64,000 bases of DNA from Pseudomonas putida (GCA_041879295.1 CP047152.1:3539501-3603500); one strand, 5' to 3'. Numbered from the stretch's first letter, positions 21,499 to 30,277 are shown. Numbers and translations are program-made. The notes: generated by a model not told the origin, from the sequence alone.

Positions 21499-21741
21499 GT
21501 GTCCAGCACCGCCTCCGCCACCCCGAGCAGCTATGAACAGCTGGGTGTACGCATCCAGAAGATCATCAACAGCCCCACCGCCCAGCGCAGCCGCGCGGCA
21601 CTGATCTTCCGCCTGGAACAGGAAAGCCCGGATGACTGGGAAACCCTGCTTCAGGAGATTGCCGAGAACGACAACGTCACCCTCGCCCACCGTGACGATG
21701 GCGGCGTGCAGATTTTCTGGACCGTACCAAAGGAAGACTGA
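21499..21741 (+). CDS. DUF1654 family protein, predicted SOS-regulated
   Basis: 80 residues from a GTG preceded by AAGGA. The pattern SYEQLGVRIQKIINSPTAQ followed by DDWETLLQEIAENDNV and a short C-terminal strand segment (GVQIFWTV) is what I know as DUF1654, a small Pseudomonas family of unknown function. There is no signal or membrane segment. A LexA box lies directly upstream and endonuclease I follows after six bases, so the two are probably translated from one damage-induced mRNA. Confidence 0.82.
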   Translation: MSSTASATPSSYEQLGVRIQKIINSPTAQRSRAALIFRLEQESPDDWETLLQEIAENDNVTLAHRDDGGVQIFWTVPKED

Positions 21742-21747
21742 CTGCGC

Positions 21748-22440
21748 ATGAGAGTTTCGCTTTTCGCAGCCGCTTGCCTGTTACTGACCACGCCGTTTGC
21801 TCAAGCCGACGCCCCGCGCACTTTCCAGGAGGCCAAGAAGGTCGCCTGGAAGCTCTATGCACCGCAATCGACCGAGTTCTATTGCGGGTGCAAATACAAG
21901 GGCAACAAGGTCGACCTGGCGTCATGCGGCTATACCCCACGCAAGAATGCCCGGCGCGCCTCGCGCATCGAATGGGAACACATCGTACCCGCCTGGCAGA
22001 TCGGCCATCAGCGCCAATGCTGGCAGAGTGGCGGGCGCAAGCAGTGCTCGCAGCATGACGAAGTCTACCAGCGCGCCGAAGCCGACCTGCACAACCTGGT
22101 GCCAAGCATCGGTGAGGTCAACGGCGACCGCAGCAACTTCAGTTTCGGCTGGCTTCCGGAGCAACGCGGCCAGTATGGCCGCTGCCTGACCCAGGTCGAC
22201 TTCAAGGCGAGGAAGGTGATGCCGCGCCCGTCGATCCGCGGCATGATCGCCCGCACCTACTTCTACATGAGCAAGCAGTACAACCTGCGCCTGTCCAAAC
22301 AGGACCGCCAGCTTTTCGAGGCCTGGAACAAGACCTACCCGCCGCAAGCCTGGGAGCGGCAACGCAACCAACAGGTCGCCTGCGTGATGGGGCGGGGAAA
22401 CGCGTTCGTGGGGCCGGTCAACCTCAAGGCGTGCGGTTGA
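21748..22440 (+). CDS. endA: Endonuclease I, exported
   Basis: 230 residues. A signal peptide (FAAACLLLTTPFAQA) is followed by the endonuclease I family core: RIEWEHIVPAW with the catalytic-region His, and DLHNLVPSIGEVNGDRSN with the metal-site Asn. Several cysteines (YCGCKYKG, CGYTP, QCW, QCSQ) fit a disulfide-bonded periplasmic or secreted nuclease. The family cuts double-stranded DNA without sequence specificity. Its position behind a LexA box is unusual for endA. Confidence 0.93.
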   Translation: MRVSLFAAACLLLTTPFAQADAPRTFQEAKKVAWKLYAPQSTEFYCGCKYKGNKVDLASCGYTPRKNARRASRIEWEHIVPAWQIGHQRQCWQSGGRKQCSQHDEVYQRAEADLHNLVPSIGEVNGDRSNFSFGWLPEQRGQYGRCLTQVDFKARKVMPRPSIRGMIARTYFYMSKQYNLRLSKQDRQLFEAWNKTYPPQAWERQRNQQVACVMGRGNAFVGPVNLKACG

Positions 22441-22443
22441 TCC

Positions 22444-22869
22444 TCAGGCCAGCGTTTGTAAGTAGGCGCTGGCTTCCCGGTAACGGGCCAGCCGCGCCAG
22501 GTCAGCGGGGCCCGGGCAGGGGATGCGCGAGAGGTCACTATTGTCGGCCAGATCGGCCAGCTTGACGGTGCGCGCCAACGGATCACCGCCCAGTCGCACT
22601 ACGAAATCCTGGTAAGGTTCGCCCTCGCGGCGGCTAAGCGCCAGCAACGCGGCCAGGATTTTCAGCGCGAAGCCCTCACGCGCCAGGTCGGACAGGGTCA
22701 GCGGGGTGTCTTCGATCACATCGTGAAGCACCGCCACAATCCGCTGTTCAGGTGTGGAAACCCGCATCATCACGCGTAACGGGTGGAGGATATAAGCCGC
22801 CCCACCCTTATCGTATTGCCCTTCATGCGCCCTGGCGGCCACGGCAATGGCCCGCTCCAGTGTAGACAT
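22444..22869 (-). CDS. HD-domain hydrolase related to (p)ppGpp hydrolases
   Basis: 141 residues. The HD metal site is complete: AHEGQYDKGG, HPLRVM, LHDVIEDT and KLADLADNSD, in the order of the RelA/SpoT hydrolase domain. There is no synthetase, TGS or ACT domain, so this is a stand-alone hydrolase like the small alarmone hydrolases. Mn2+-dependent removal of pyrophosphate from (p)ppGpp is a reasonable guess, but another nucleotide is possible. It is convergent with endA, with three bases between the stops. Confidence 0.8.
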   Translation of the reverse strand: MSTLERAIAVAARAHEGQYDKGGAAYILHPLRVMMRVSTPEQRIVAVLHDVIEDTPLTLSDLAREGFALKILAALLALSRREGEPYQDFVVRLGGDPLARTVKLADLADNSDLSRIPCPGPADLARLARYREASAYLQTLA

Positions 22870-23021
22870 GAGGCCCTCCCCGTTTGGCAGCTACCCACCC
22901 AAGCATAGCCAAACTTGTGTGAAAGGCGCCTGACACAAGCCTTGGCGGCGGCGCCTCTGCCCAGGCTTAGGCTCTGAAGGAAAAGCCTTGATACTTGTTT
23001 ATGCCGCGTTGAAAACAGGCC

Positions 23022-23591
23022 CTAGCGTGATGCGCCGTGCTGGATGACCACTGAATCGGTACCCAGCTTGGCCATCACTTCGTCCCTGCGCGCTTGCGCC
23101 TCTTCGCGGGTGGGGAACGGCCCCAGCAGCACCACCGGCTTGCCGTCGCGGTACTCCACCGAAGACGGGATGCCCTTTTCGATCAGGCGCGCCGTCATGT
23201 CGCTGAGCGCCCCCATGTTGGCGCCCTGCACCACTTCCACATCCCAACCCTGGGGCGCCGGCTGGCCTGCCAGGGCCTCGGCACGCCGCTGCAGATCGGC
23301 GCCGCCGCAAAGCTCGCGGATACGCAGGTTATTGCCGGTATCGTCGACGATGATGTCGTATTGGCCATCGCGCTTGATCGCCACGTAGCTGCGGTAGGCT
23401 TCGTACTGCCCGGCATCGTCCTTGCCGCGGACCTGACCGCAGATGGTGCCCTGGGTGTCGATCCGCACGTTACCGAACTTGGCGGTCTTGGGGTTGTGCA
23501 GGTGTTCGGCCACCTGCTTGTGCACGCCTTCGACCTCGTTCTCACAGCCCGCCAGGGCGAGCACTGCCATTACCACAGCCAGTTTGCGCAC
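23022..23591 (-). CDS. SPOR-domain lipoprotein
   Basis: 189 residues from a GTG at 23591 with GGAGG seven bases upstream; the frame extends further without a ribosome-binding site. The lipobox LAGC gives a lipoprotein. The middle (residues ~25-95) has a DUF-like region with CGQVRGK and a Cys pair. The end (~115-189) resembles a SPOR domain (VEVVQGANMGALSDM, VVLLGPFPTREEAQARRDEV), a fold that binds denuded peptidoglycan at the septum. Role in cell-wall binding is inferred. Confidence 0.8.
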   Translation of the reverse strand: MRKLAVVMAVLALAGCENEVEGVHKQVAEHLHNPKTAKFGNVRIDTQGTICGQVRGKDDAGQYEAYRSYVAIKRDGQYDIIVDDTGNNLRIRELCGGADLQRRAEALAGQPAPQGWDVEVVQGANMGALSDMTARLIEKGIPSSVEYRDGKPVVLLGPFPTREEAQARRDEVMAKLGTDSVVIQHGASR

Positions 23592-23685
23592 GCGTGTACC
23601 TCCAGATTCGAAGGGGCGGATTCTAGCACGCCGGGGTATGCCCGAACCGCGACCAAACGTTACACGCTGCTTCGGGCGCAAATGC

Positions 23686-23717
23686 AAAAAGGGCGATCAT
23701 TTCTGATCGCCCTTTTT
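23686..23717 (-). terminator. Terminator of the downstream tRNA-Val gene
   Basis: AAAAAGGGCGATCA pairs with TGATCGCCCTTTTT; the stem is perfect, with A- and T-runs on both sides, so it should work in both directions. It sits five bases past the tRNA 3' end. Confidence 0.93.
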
Positions 23718-23815
23718 CGATTTGGTAGGCACAATTGGACTCGAACCAACGACCCCCACCATGTCAAGGTGGTGCTCTAACCAACTGAGCTATGTGCCTG
23801 TCGTGTGGTGCGCAT
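23710..23815. repeat. 106-bp direct repeat carrying tRNA-Val, copy 1
   Basis: These 106 bases are identical to 23958-24063, with an offset of 248. The identity covers the whole tRNA, part of the terminator arm and 16 bases upstream of the tRNA 5' end, showing a recent tandem duplication or ongoing gene conversion. Confidence 0.95.
23723..23799 (-). tRNA. tRNA-Val (GAC anticodon), copy 1
   Basis: 77 nt with encoded CCA. Acceptor arms AGGCACA and TGTGCCT pair; the anticodon stem CCACC/GGTGG encloses TTGACAT, giving GAC. The T-arm has GGTTCGAGTCC. It is identical to the copy at 23971-24047. Confidence 0.96.
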
Positions 23816-23930
23816 ATTAGTGATCCGATGCGTACCTGTAAAGCTTTTTTTTGAGAAAAATCAAAAACTTTCGCATGCAAGCGCTTCGTGCCCATACCGC
23901 GGTTTTCGACCCGCATGGCAATGGACAATG

Positions 23931-23966
23931 AAAAAAGGGGTGACCCTTTCGGATCACCCCTTTTTC
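23931..23966 (-). terminator. Terminator between the two tRNA-Val genes
   Basis: AAAAAGGGGTGA pairs with TCACCCCTTTTT across the loop. It lies just past the 3' end of the upstream tRNA-Val copy, so each tRNA has its own terminator and probably its own promoter. Confidence 0.92.
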
Positions 23967-23970
23967 GATT

Positions 23971-24047
23971 TGGTAGGCACAATTGGACTCGAACCAACGA
24001 CCCCCACCATGTCAAGGTGGTGCTCTAACCAACTGAGCTATGTGCCT
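23971..24047 (-). tRNA. tRNA-Val (GAC anticodon), copy 2
   Basis: 77 nt, identical in sequence to copy 1, with the same GAC anticodon and encoded CCA. It is the upstream copy on the minus strand. Confidence 0.96.
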
Positions 24048-24250
24048 GTCGTGTGGTGCGCATTCTACGCATTACAAAAACCCTGTCAACACTTTTTTTC
24101 GCGCTAACCTACTGAATCTTAAACTCTTTATAGAGAGGCTGACTGAGGGGGGCCCCGTAAAGGATTTTCACCAGACGACTAGCGGGTGTTTATTATTATT
24201 GATAGCATCGGTACATTCGTTAAAAATATAAAACACGAGGTTCCTGCAGC

Positions 24251-25534
24251 ATGGCTAACACCCCCTACCCCCAGTCCTACTACGCCGCCTCGGCCAACCC
24301 GGTGCCGCCACGTCCGGCGCTGCAGGGTGAGGTGGAAACCGATGTGTGCATCATCGGTGCCGGCTACACCGGCCTGTCCAGCGCCCTGTTCCTTCTGGAG
24401 AACGGCTTCAAGGTAAGCATCGTCGAAGCGGCCAAGGTCGGCTTTGGCGCATCGGGCCGCAACGGCGGCCAGATCGTCAACAGCTACAGCCGCGACATTG
24501 ATGTCATCGAACGCACCGTTGGCCCCAAGCAGGCACAACTGCTGGGCCACATGGCCTTCGAGGGCGGGCGCATCATTCGTGAGCGCGTGGCCAAGTACAA
24601 CATTCAGTGCGACCTGAAAGATGGTGGCGTATTCGCCGCCCTTACCAGCAAGCAGATGGGCCACCTGGAATCGCAAAAGCGCCTGTGGGAACGCTTTGGC
24701 CATAATCAGCTGGAGCTGATGGACCAGAAGCGCATCCGCGAAGTGGTTGCCTGCGACAGCTACATTGGCGGCATGCTCGACATGAGCGGCGGCCACATCC
24801 ACCCGCTGAACCTGGCCCTGGGCGAAGCTGCCGCGGTCGAGTCGCTGGGTGGCATCATCTATGAGCAAACCCCGGCCGTGCGCATCGAGCGTGGCGCCAA
24901 CCCGGTCGTGCATACCCCGCAGGGCAAGGTCCGCGCCAAGTTCATCATCGTTGCCGGCAACGCCTACCTGGGCAACCTGGTACCCGAGCTGGCCGCCAAG
25001 TCCATGCCATGCGGCACGCAGGTGATCACCACCGAGCCACTGGGCGAAGAACTGGCACGCACCCTGCTGCCGCAGGACTACTGCGTCGAGGATTGCAACT
25101 ATCTGCTCGACTACTACCGCCTGACCAGCGACAAGCGCCTGATTTTCGGTGGCGGCGTGGTGTACGGCGCGCGTGACCCGGCCAACATCGAGGCGATCAT
25201 CCGCCCGAAAATGCTCAAGGCCTTCCCGCAGCTGAAGAACGTGAAGATCGACTACGCCTGGACCGGTAACTTCCTGCTGACCCTGTCGCGCCTGCCACAG
25301 GTTGGCCGGATCGGCGACAACATCTACTACTCGCAGGGTTGCTCGGGCCACGGCGTGACCTATACCCACCTGGCGGGCAAGGTACTGGCCGAGGCCCTGC
25401 GCGGCCAGGCAGAGCGCTTCGACGCCTTTGCCGGCCTGCCGCACTACCCGTTCCCGGGTGGCCAGATGCTGCGCGTACCCTTCAGCGCCATCGGTGCCTG
25501 GTACTACAGCCTGCGCGACCGCCTGGGCTTCTGA
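24251..25534 (+). CDS. puuB: FAD-dependent gamma-glutamylputrescine oxidase-like enzyme
   Basis: 427 residues of the DAO/GlyD-type flavoprotein family. The FAD-binding motif DVCIIGAGYTGLSSALFL (residues ~31-48) is followed by the GFGASGRNGGQIV segment typical of PuuB, and the C-terminus keeps YSQGCSGHGVTYTHLAGKV, which closes over the flavin. PuuB oxidises gamma-glutamylputrescine to the aldehyde in putrescine catabolism. No puuA, puuC or puuD neighbours are in the window, so another glutamylated or free amine could be the substrate. A GAGG site precedes the start. Confidence 0.87.
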   Translation: MANTPYPQSYYAASANPVPPRPALQGEVETDVCIIGAGYTGLSSALFLLENGFKVSIVEAAKVGFGASGRNGGQIVNSYSRDIDVIERTVGPKQAQLLGHMAFEGGRIIRERVAKYNIQCDLKDGGVFAALTSKQMGHLESQKRLWERFGHNQLELMDQKRIREVVACDSYIGGMLDMSGGHIHPLNLALGEAAAVESLGGIIYEQTPAVRIERGANPVVHTPQGKVRAKFIIVAGNAYLGNLVPELAAKSMPCGTQVITTEPLGEELARTLLPQDYCVEDCNYLLDYYRLTSDKRLIFGGGVVYGARDPANIEAIIRPKMLKAFPQLKNVKIDYAWTGNFLLTLSRLPQVGRIGDNIYYSQGCSGHGVTYTHLAGKVLAEALRGQAERFDAFAGLPHYPFPGGQMLRVPFSAIGAWYYSLRDRLGF

Positions 25535-25541
25535 TTCAGGC

Positions 25542-25595
25542 AAGCCCGCGCCCACAGGATTTGTGCTATTGCACAGTCCGTGTGGGCGCGGGCTT
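25542..25595. repeat. REP inverted pair (REPIN)
   Basis: AAGCCCGCGCCCACA and TGTGGGCGCGGGCTT form a perfect 15-bp inverted repeat around a 24-nt loop that itself holds TGTGC/GCACA. It lies between the convergent puuB and lipoprotein genes and could end both transcripts. Confidence 0.85.
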
Positions 25596-25623
25596 ACCTG
25601 CGAAGGGGCAGGCACTGGCAGCG

Positions 25624-26301
25624 CTATTTGTTCAGGCTATTTACCGCCTGCTTCGCCGCAATCTCTTGCCCCGCCTTGGCCAGTTCATCCGCAGCATGCA
25701 ACCACCGCTGGCGATCAACCTGAGCCGGCAGTTGCCGAGGTGGCTGCACCAGCACCGCCCAACTCCCCTGCTTTGCCCACGCCGATGCAAAGTCATCGAA
25801 TGCCATCATCTGCCGCCGGTGCATGCCCGAGCGCAGCAGCACCCGCTGCTTGTAACGGTCATACCCCATCAACACCGCATAGCGCGGCTCGCTCCACCAG
25901 GCCGAACCTTCCTCGTAACGCAGCAGCACCGGGTTGCCCGCCGCCACTTGGGTCAACAGCGCGTCCAGTTGCTTGTCCAGCGGGTACACCACCCTGCCGT
26001 AGTCCCGCGCCACACGGGGAATAGCGGTATCCAGCGTTTCGGCGCCCTGAGGCAGGTTCAGCGGCTTATCCAGCAAGCCCGGCGTAATAGGCGCCCCCTG
26101 CTGCGACAGCACTGCCGCCAGCGCCATGGCCCCGCTGTGGTTGGCGTTGCCACGGTAGAACGGCACGCTGCTGATTTCGACCCGCTGCGGCAGGCCCTTG
26201 AGGTTACCGGGCGGTGCGCTGGCGCAGCCGGCCAGGGTGGCAGCCAGCAGACAGGCGGCCAGTAGCCGTCGGGGGGCAGCCTTGAAGGAATGTTGCTCCA
26301 T
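25624..26301 (-). CDS. C39-peptidase-like lipoprotein without catalytic Cys and His
   Basis: 225 residues from the ATG at 26301. The lipobox LAGC follows LLAACLLAAT. The fold resembles the C39-like cysteine peptidase lipoproteins known in Pseudomonas as the PA2778 family: PFYRGNANHSGAMALAAVL, PVLLRYEEG and RYAVLMGYD. Where that family has QCG, this protein has HSG, and where it has the catalytic HYAV, it has RYAV. Both catalytic residues are therefore absent. A C-terminal helical repeat-like tail (WLHAADELAKAGQ) resembles the start of a TPR. A binding or regulatory role seems more likely than proteolysis. Confidence 0.75.
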   Translation of the reverse strand: MEQHSFKAAPRRLLAACLLAATLAGCASAPPGNLKGLPQRVEISSVPFYRGNANHSGAMALAAVLSQQGAPITPGLLDKPLNLPQGAETLDTAIPRVARDYGRVVYPLDKQLDALLTQVAAGNPVLLRYEEGSAWWSEPRYAVLMGYDRYKQRVLLRSGMHRRQMMAFDDFASAWAKQGSWAVLVQPPRQLPAQVDRQRWLHAADELAKAGQEIAAKQAVNSLNK

Positions 26302-26524
26302 GGACACTCGCTTGTTCCAACGCCAGGCAGGCAGCGCCCGGCTCTGGCCACCGATCATAGGTCCGACAGCCGCGCGGGTATAGTCCGACAGCGCCTTGGA
26401 GCGAATCGGCACTAGAGATCGACCATTGTTCGATGGAACGTCACAGGCGAAGGGCTAGACTAAAGCAGTGTCTGGAAGGTAAACGCGGGCCAATCAAGCG
26501 CTTGCCGTAGAGATGGAGGCACAG

Positions 26525-26704
26525 ATGAGCCTGACCATGGCAATACTCATGCTGGTAGGCATGTGGCTAAGCGTCGCAGCCGCCATGCTGTGGGGTGTAC
26601 TGCGTATCGTGCGGCGTCATGCACACCATCACCACCTGCCACCGCAGGCCCCGCCAAGGCCACAGCCGGTATCACGGGCGCGGCGGCATGCCGGGGTGAG
26701 CTAA
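26525..26704 (+). CDS. Small single-pass membrane protein with His-rich tail
   Basis: 59 residues from the ATG at 26525, which has GGAGG seven bases upstream. One hydrophobic helix (MAILMLVGMWLSVAAAMLWG) is followed by a basic stretch RIVRRHAHHHH and a proline-rich tail. The orientation should be tail-in by the positive-inside rule. I do not recognise a family. The His cluster might bind metal ions. Confidence 0.6.
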   Translation: MSLTMAILMLVGMWLSVAAAMLWGVLRIVRRHAHHHHLPPQAPPRPQPVSRARRHAGVS

Positions 26705-26726
26705 CCTCAGGATTTTCTGAAGCCCA

Positions 26727-26807
26727 CTCACGGACAAGCCCGCTGCACAGGTATTTCGCAATGCCAGTGGGACGCGAGGTACCTGTAAGAGCGGGCTTGT
26801 CCGTGAG
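26727..26807. repeat. REP inverted pair (REPIN)
   Basis: CTCACGGACAAGCCCGCT and AGCGGGCTTGTCCGTGAG form a perfect 18-bp inverted repeat, with a second inner pair ACAGGTA/TACCTGT. It separates two convergent genes. Confidence 0.88.
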
Positions 26808-26833
26808 GGGGGGCGCAAAACGCCTTTTTTACA

Positions 26834-27586
26834 TCAACCTTCAGCCGCTTCACGCTTCAAACGCGCCCGGCGGGCCAGGATGTTGAGGACCTCGATAGCC
26901 GTCGAGAACGCCATGGCGGCATACACATAGCCCTTGGGTACATGGGCGCCGAAGCCTTCGGCGATCAGCGTCATGCCGATCATGATGAGGAAACCCAGCG
27001 CCAGCATGACCACGGTCGGGTTGTCGTTGATGAAATTGGCCAGCGGATCGGCTGCCACCATCATCACGATCACAGCAGTGATAACGGCGATAATCATGAT
27101 AGGCAGGTGCTCGGTCATGCCCACGGCGGTGATGATGCTGTCGACCGAGAAGACGATATCCAGCAGCAGGATCTGGAAGATCGCCGCAGCAAAGCCCAGG
27201 GTAACCGTGGAGGAGACTTTGGCTTCCTCCTTGGCGCCATGCGGGTCGACGTTTTCGTGAATCTCCTTGGTCGCCTTCCACAGCAGGAACAGACCACCGG
27301 CAATCAGGATCACATCCTTCCACGAGAAGGTGTTGCCGAACACTTCGAACACCGGGTCGGTCAGCTGAACGATCCAGGCCACGGTGCTGAGCAAGGCCAG
27401 CCGCATGACCAAGGCCATGCTGATACCGATACGCCGCGCCTTGGAGCGGTACTCCACCGGCAATTTGTTGGTCAGGATCGAGATGAAGATCAGGTTGTCG
27501 ATGCCCAGTACAATTTCCATGGCCACCAGCGTAGCCAGGGCAACCCAGGCGGTCGGGCTAGCGGCGAGTTCCAGCAAATATTCCAT
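26834..27586 (-). CDS. TerC-family integral membrane protein
   Basis: 250 residues with about seven membrane helices. The family pattern [15 protein letters not shown] near residue 25 and [18 protein letters not shown] near 140 carries the paired acidic residues (GIDN, FSVDS) proposed to bind Mn2+ or Ca2+ in TerC/Alx proteins. The short length and lack of the Alx N-terminal extension place it in the YgdQ/YoaE-type branch. It may export metal ions or metalate exported proteins. A second TerC homologue lies at 33858. Confidence 0.88.
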   Translation of the reverse strand: MEYLLELAASPTAWVALATLVAMEIVLGIDNLIFISILTNKLPVEYRSKARRIGISMALVMRLALLSTVAWIVQLTDPVFEVFGNTFSWKDVILIAGGLFLLWKATKEIHENVDPHGAKEEAKVSSTVTLGFAAAIFQILLLDIVFSVDSIITAVGMTEHLPIMIIAVITAVIVMMVAADPLANFINDNPTVVMLALGFLIMIGMTLIAEGFGAHVPKGYVYAAMAFSTAIEVLNILARRARLKREAAEG

Positions 27587-27614
27587 TGTTCAAATCCTGC
27601 AGCGTCGGTTGGGG

Positions 27615-27854
27615 TCAGATTTCCTGGGTTTCTTCTTTCTTCTCGGCATCCTTGGGCTTGTGCCCTTCGCTGCCGATGGCTTCGCTCAGCGCCTGCTGGG
27701 CAGCCTTGTTGGTGTCGTCGATGGCCTGCTTGGCCGACTGCGCCGCCTGGTCGAGCATCTGCTGGGCGGATTTCTCGGCCTGGTCGCAGCCTGCCAGGGT
27801 GAACAGGGCCAAAGCCAGCACCAACGGGGTGCCAATGGATTTGAATTGCAGCAT
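27615..27854 (-). CDS. Small helical lipoprotein of unknown function
   Basis: 79 residues from the ATG at 27854 with GAGGA upstream. The lipobox LAGC ends the signal; the mature part is one amphipathic helix rich in Ala, Gln and Lys (AEKSAQQMLDQAAQSAKQAI) with a charged tail ending in KKEETQEI. The heptad-like pattern suggests a coiled coil, as in Lpp-like proteins. It lies 28 bases upstream of the terC gene on the same strand, so the two may be co-transcribed. Confidence 0.75.
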   Translation of the reverse strand: MLQFKSIGTPLVLALALFTLAGCDQAEKSAQQMLDQAAQSAKQAIDDTNKAAQQALSEAIGSEGHKPKDAEKKEETQEI

Positions 27855-27986
27855 GGTGTCCTCGCTTGAAATAACCCGGCGGCGCATGGCGCCTGGTAGC
27901 CGTGCATTCTAGAGACGGCAATAGTTCAGGAAAATTCGTATTTTCATGGCATATACTTCGGTTTTTACGAATCGGAACGACCGACG

Positions 27987-28880
27987 GTGCTTAACTATCG
28001 CCAGCTGCATTACTTCTGGGCCGTGGCCAAGACGGGCAGCATCACCCGCGCCAGCCAACAGCTGAACCTCACACCGCAAACCATCAGCGGGCAGATCACC
28101 CTGTTCGAGCAAACCTACGGCCTGGAACTGTTCCAGCGCGCCGGCCGGCAGCTGGAACTGACCGAAACCGGCCGCCAGGCCCTGGTGTATGCAGAACAGA
28201 TGTTTCAGATTGGCAGCGAGCTTGAAGCCATGCTGCGCGCCGGCCCTCAGGAGCAGATCCTGTTTCGTGTGGGGGTGGCTGACGTGGTGCCCAAATCCAT
28301 TGTCTACCGCCTGCTGGCACCGACCATGGATCTGGAGGAGGTGCTGCGCATCAACTGCCGCGAGGACAAACTTGAGCGGTTACTGGCAGACCTGGCTATC
28401 CAGCGCCTGGACCTGGTGATTTCCGACAGCCCCATGCCCAACCACCTGGACATCAAGGGCTACAGCCAGAAGCTGGGCGAGTGCGGGCTGAGCTTCTTCG
28501 CCACACCGGCGCTGGTACAACGGCTGGACGGTCCTTTTCCAGCGTGTCTGCAGGATGCTCCGCTGCTTGTTCCCGGCCAGGAGACCGTGGTACGCAGCCG
28601 CCTGCTGCGGTGGCTGGGCGAGCAGCAGGTGCAACCACGGATCGTGGGGGAGTTCGATGACAGTGCCTTGATGCAAGCGTTCGGTCAATCGGGCAGCGGC
28701 ATTTTCGTTGCTCCCAGCGTAATCGCCGAAGAGGTGTGCCGTCAGTATGGCGTGCAACTGATCGGGCAGACCGAAGCCGTGCACGAATCGTTCTATGCCA
28801 TTTCGGTGGAGCGCAAGGTCAAGCACCCAGGGATCGTGGCGATTACCGAGGGGGCGCGGCGGGAGTTGTTTCACTGGTAG
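27987..28880 (+). CDS. nhaR: NhaR-like LysR-family activator
   Basis: 297 residues from a GTG. The N-terminus MLNYRQLHYFWAVAKTGSIT, then RASQQLNLTPQTISGQI, matches NhaR more closely than generic LysR proteins, and DVVPKSIVYRLL is also NhaR-like. E. coli NhaR activates the Na+/H+ antiporter gene nhaA. No nhaA is in the window; the next gene, sstT, encodes a sodium-coupled transporter and might be a target. Binding-site evidence is lacking. Confidence 0.8.
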   Translation: MLNYRQLHYFWAVAKTGSITRASQQLNLTPQTISGQITLFEQTYGLELFQRAGRQLELTETGRQALVYAEQMFQIGSELEAMLRAGPQEQILFRVGVADVVPKSIVYRLLAPTMDLEEVLRINCREDKLERLLADLAIQRLDLVISDSPMPNHLDIKGYSQKLGECGLSFFATPALVQRLDGPFPACLQDAPLLVPGQETVVRSRLLRWLGEQQVQPRIVGEFDDSALMQAFGQSGSGIFVAPSVIAEEVCRQYGVQLIGQTEAVHESFYAISVERKVKHPGIVAITEGARRELFHW

Positions 28881-28977
28881 CCGTAAAAGCCTGATTGACT
28901 ACGAACACAGCCCGGCATGCGCCATAGGTGCTCTATGGTAAAGTCCGCCCTTTCCAGATTCCGAGATACCGCTGCAC

Positions 28978-30189
28978 ATGACCCCTTTTCTCCGCCTCCT
29001 CAACCGCACCAGCCTGGTGACCCAGATCGTCATCGGCTTGCTCGCCGGTATCGCCCTCGCCCTGCTGGCACCTGCCATCGCCCGTGACCTGGCCTTTCTT
29101 GGCAAGGTGTTCGTCAGTGCCCTGAAGGCGGTTGCGCCTGTGCTGGTGTTCATCCTGGTCATGGCTTCGGTCGCCAACCATCGTCACGGCCAGGAAATCC
29201 ACATTCGCCCGATCCTCTGGCTGTACCTGCTGGGCACCTTTGCCGCTGCAGTGGTGGCCGTGGTTGCCAGCATGCTGTTCCCCTCGCACCTGGCGCTAAG
29301 CACCAGCGAAGCCACGCTGAGCGCGCCAGGCGGCATCGCCGAGGTAATGCAGAACCTGCTGCTGAGCGCGGTAGACAACCCGGTCAATGCCCTGCTCAAT
29401 GCCAACTTCATCGGCGTGCTGACCTGGGCCGTCGGCCTGGGCGTGGCCCTGCGCCATGCCGGCGAAACCACCCGCACCGTGGTCGCAGACCTGTCCAATG
29501 GCGTCACCCTGATCGTGCGCATGGTCATCCGCTTCGCCCCGCTGGGCATTTTTGGCCTGGTCAGCTCCACCCTGGCACAGTCTGGCCTGGACGCCCTGCT
29601 CGGCTACCTGCACCTGCTGGCGGTACTGATTGGCTGCATGCTGTTCGTGGCGCTGGTGATGAACCCGCTGATCGTGTTCTGGAAGATCCGCCGCAACCCC
29701 TACCCACTGACGCTGCTGTGCCTGCGTGAAAGCGGCATTACTGCGTTCTTCACCCGCAGCTCGGCCGCCAACATCCCTGTCAACATGGCATTGTCGGAAC
29801 GACTCGGCCTGCATGAAGACACTTACTCGGTGTCGATCCCGCTGGGCGCAACCATCAACATGGCCGGCGCGGCAACCACCATTACCGTGCTGACCCTGGC
29901 CGCAGTGCATACCCTGGGTATCCAGGTAGACCTGCCAACTGCCGTGCTGCTCAGCGTGGTGGCGGCAGTGTGCGCCTGCGGCGCCTCGGGCGTGGCCGGG
30001 GGTTCGCTGCTGCTGATTCCGCTGGCGTGCAGCCTGTTTGGCATCCCAAGCGAAATTGCCATGCAGGTAGTGGCGGTGGGCTTCATCATTGGCGTGTTGC
30101 AGGATTCGGCCGAAACGGCGCTGAACTCTTCGACCGATGTGCTGTTCACTGCGGCGGCGTGTCAGGCTGAAGAGCGGCGTAACGGCTAA
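28978..30189 (+). CDS. sstT: Sodium:serine/threonine symporter
   Basis: 403 residues of the dicarboxylate/amino acid:cation symporter family, with about eight helices and two re-entrant loops. Motifs include [20 protein letters not shown], containing the serine-rich HP1 loop, and [20 protein letters not shown], the TM7 NMxG sodium site. These match SstT, which imports serine and threonine with Na+. The gene appears to stand alone after nhaR, 97 bases downstream, so it probably has its own promoter. Confidence 0.94.
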   Translation: MTPFLRLLNRTSLVTQIVIGLLAGIALALLAPAIARDLAFLGKVFVSALKAVAPVLVFILVMASVANHRHGQEIHIRPILWLYLLGTFAAAVVAVVASMLFPSHLALSTSEATLSAPGGIAEVMQNLLLSAVDNPVNALLNANFIGVLTWAVGLGVALRHAGETTRTVVADLSNGVTLIVRMVIRFAPLGIFGLVSSTLAQSGLDALLGYLHLLAVLIGCMLFVALVMNPLIVFWKIRRNPYPLTLLCLRESGITAFFTRSSAANIPVNMALSERLGLHEDTYSVSIPLGATINMAGAATTITVLTLAAVHTLGIQVDLPTAVLLSVVAAVCACGASGVAGGSLLLIPLACSLFGIPSEIAMQVVAVGFIIGVLQDSAETALNSSTDVLFTAAACQAEERRNG

Positions 30190-30277
30190 GCGCGCCGGGG
30201 CCGCATTGCGGCCCCAATTGCCTTACTCGATGGCATTACCTACCCTAGTGGCCTTTCCCCAGCCACGAGACAGGGCC

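Noticed and set aside
24179..25615. Open frame antisense to the puuB-like gene
   Set aside because: The plus-strand gene is certain by its FAD motif; the antisense frame lacks motifs.
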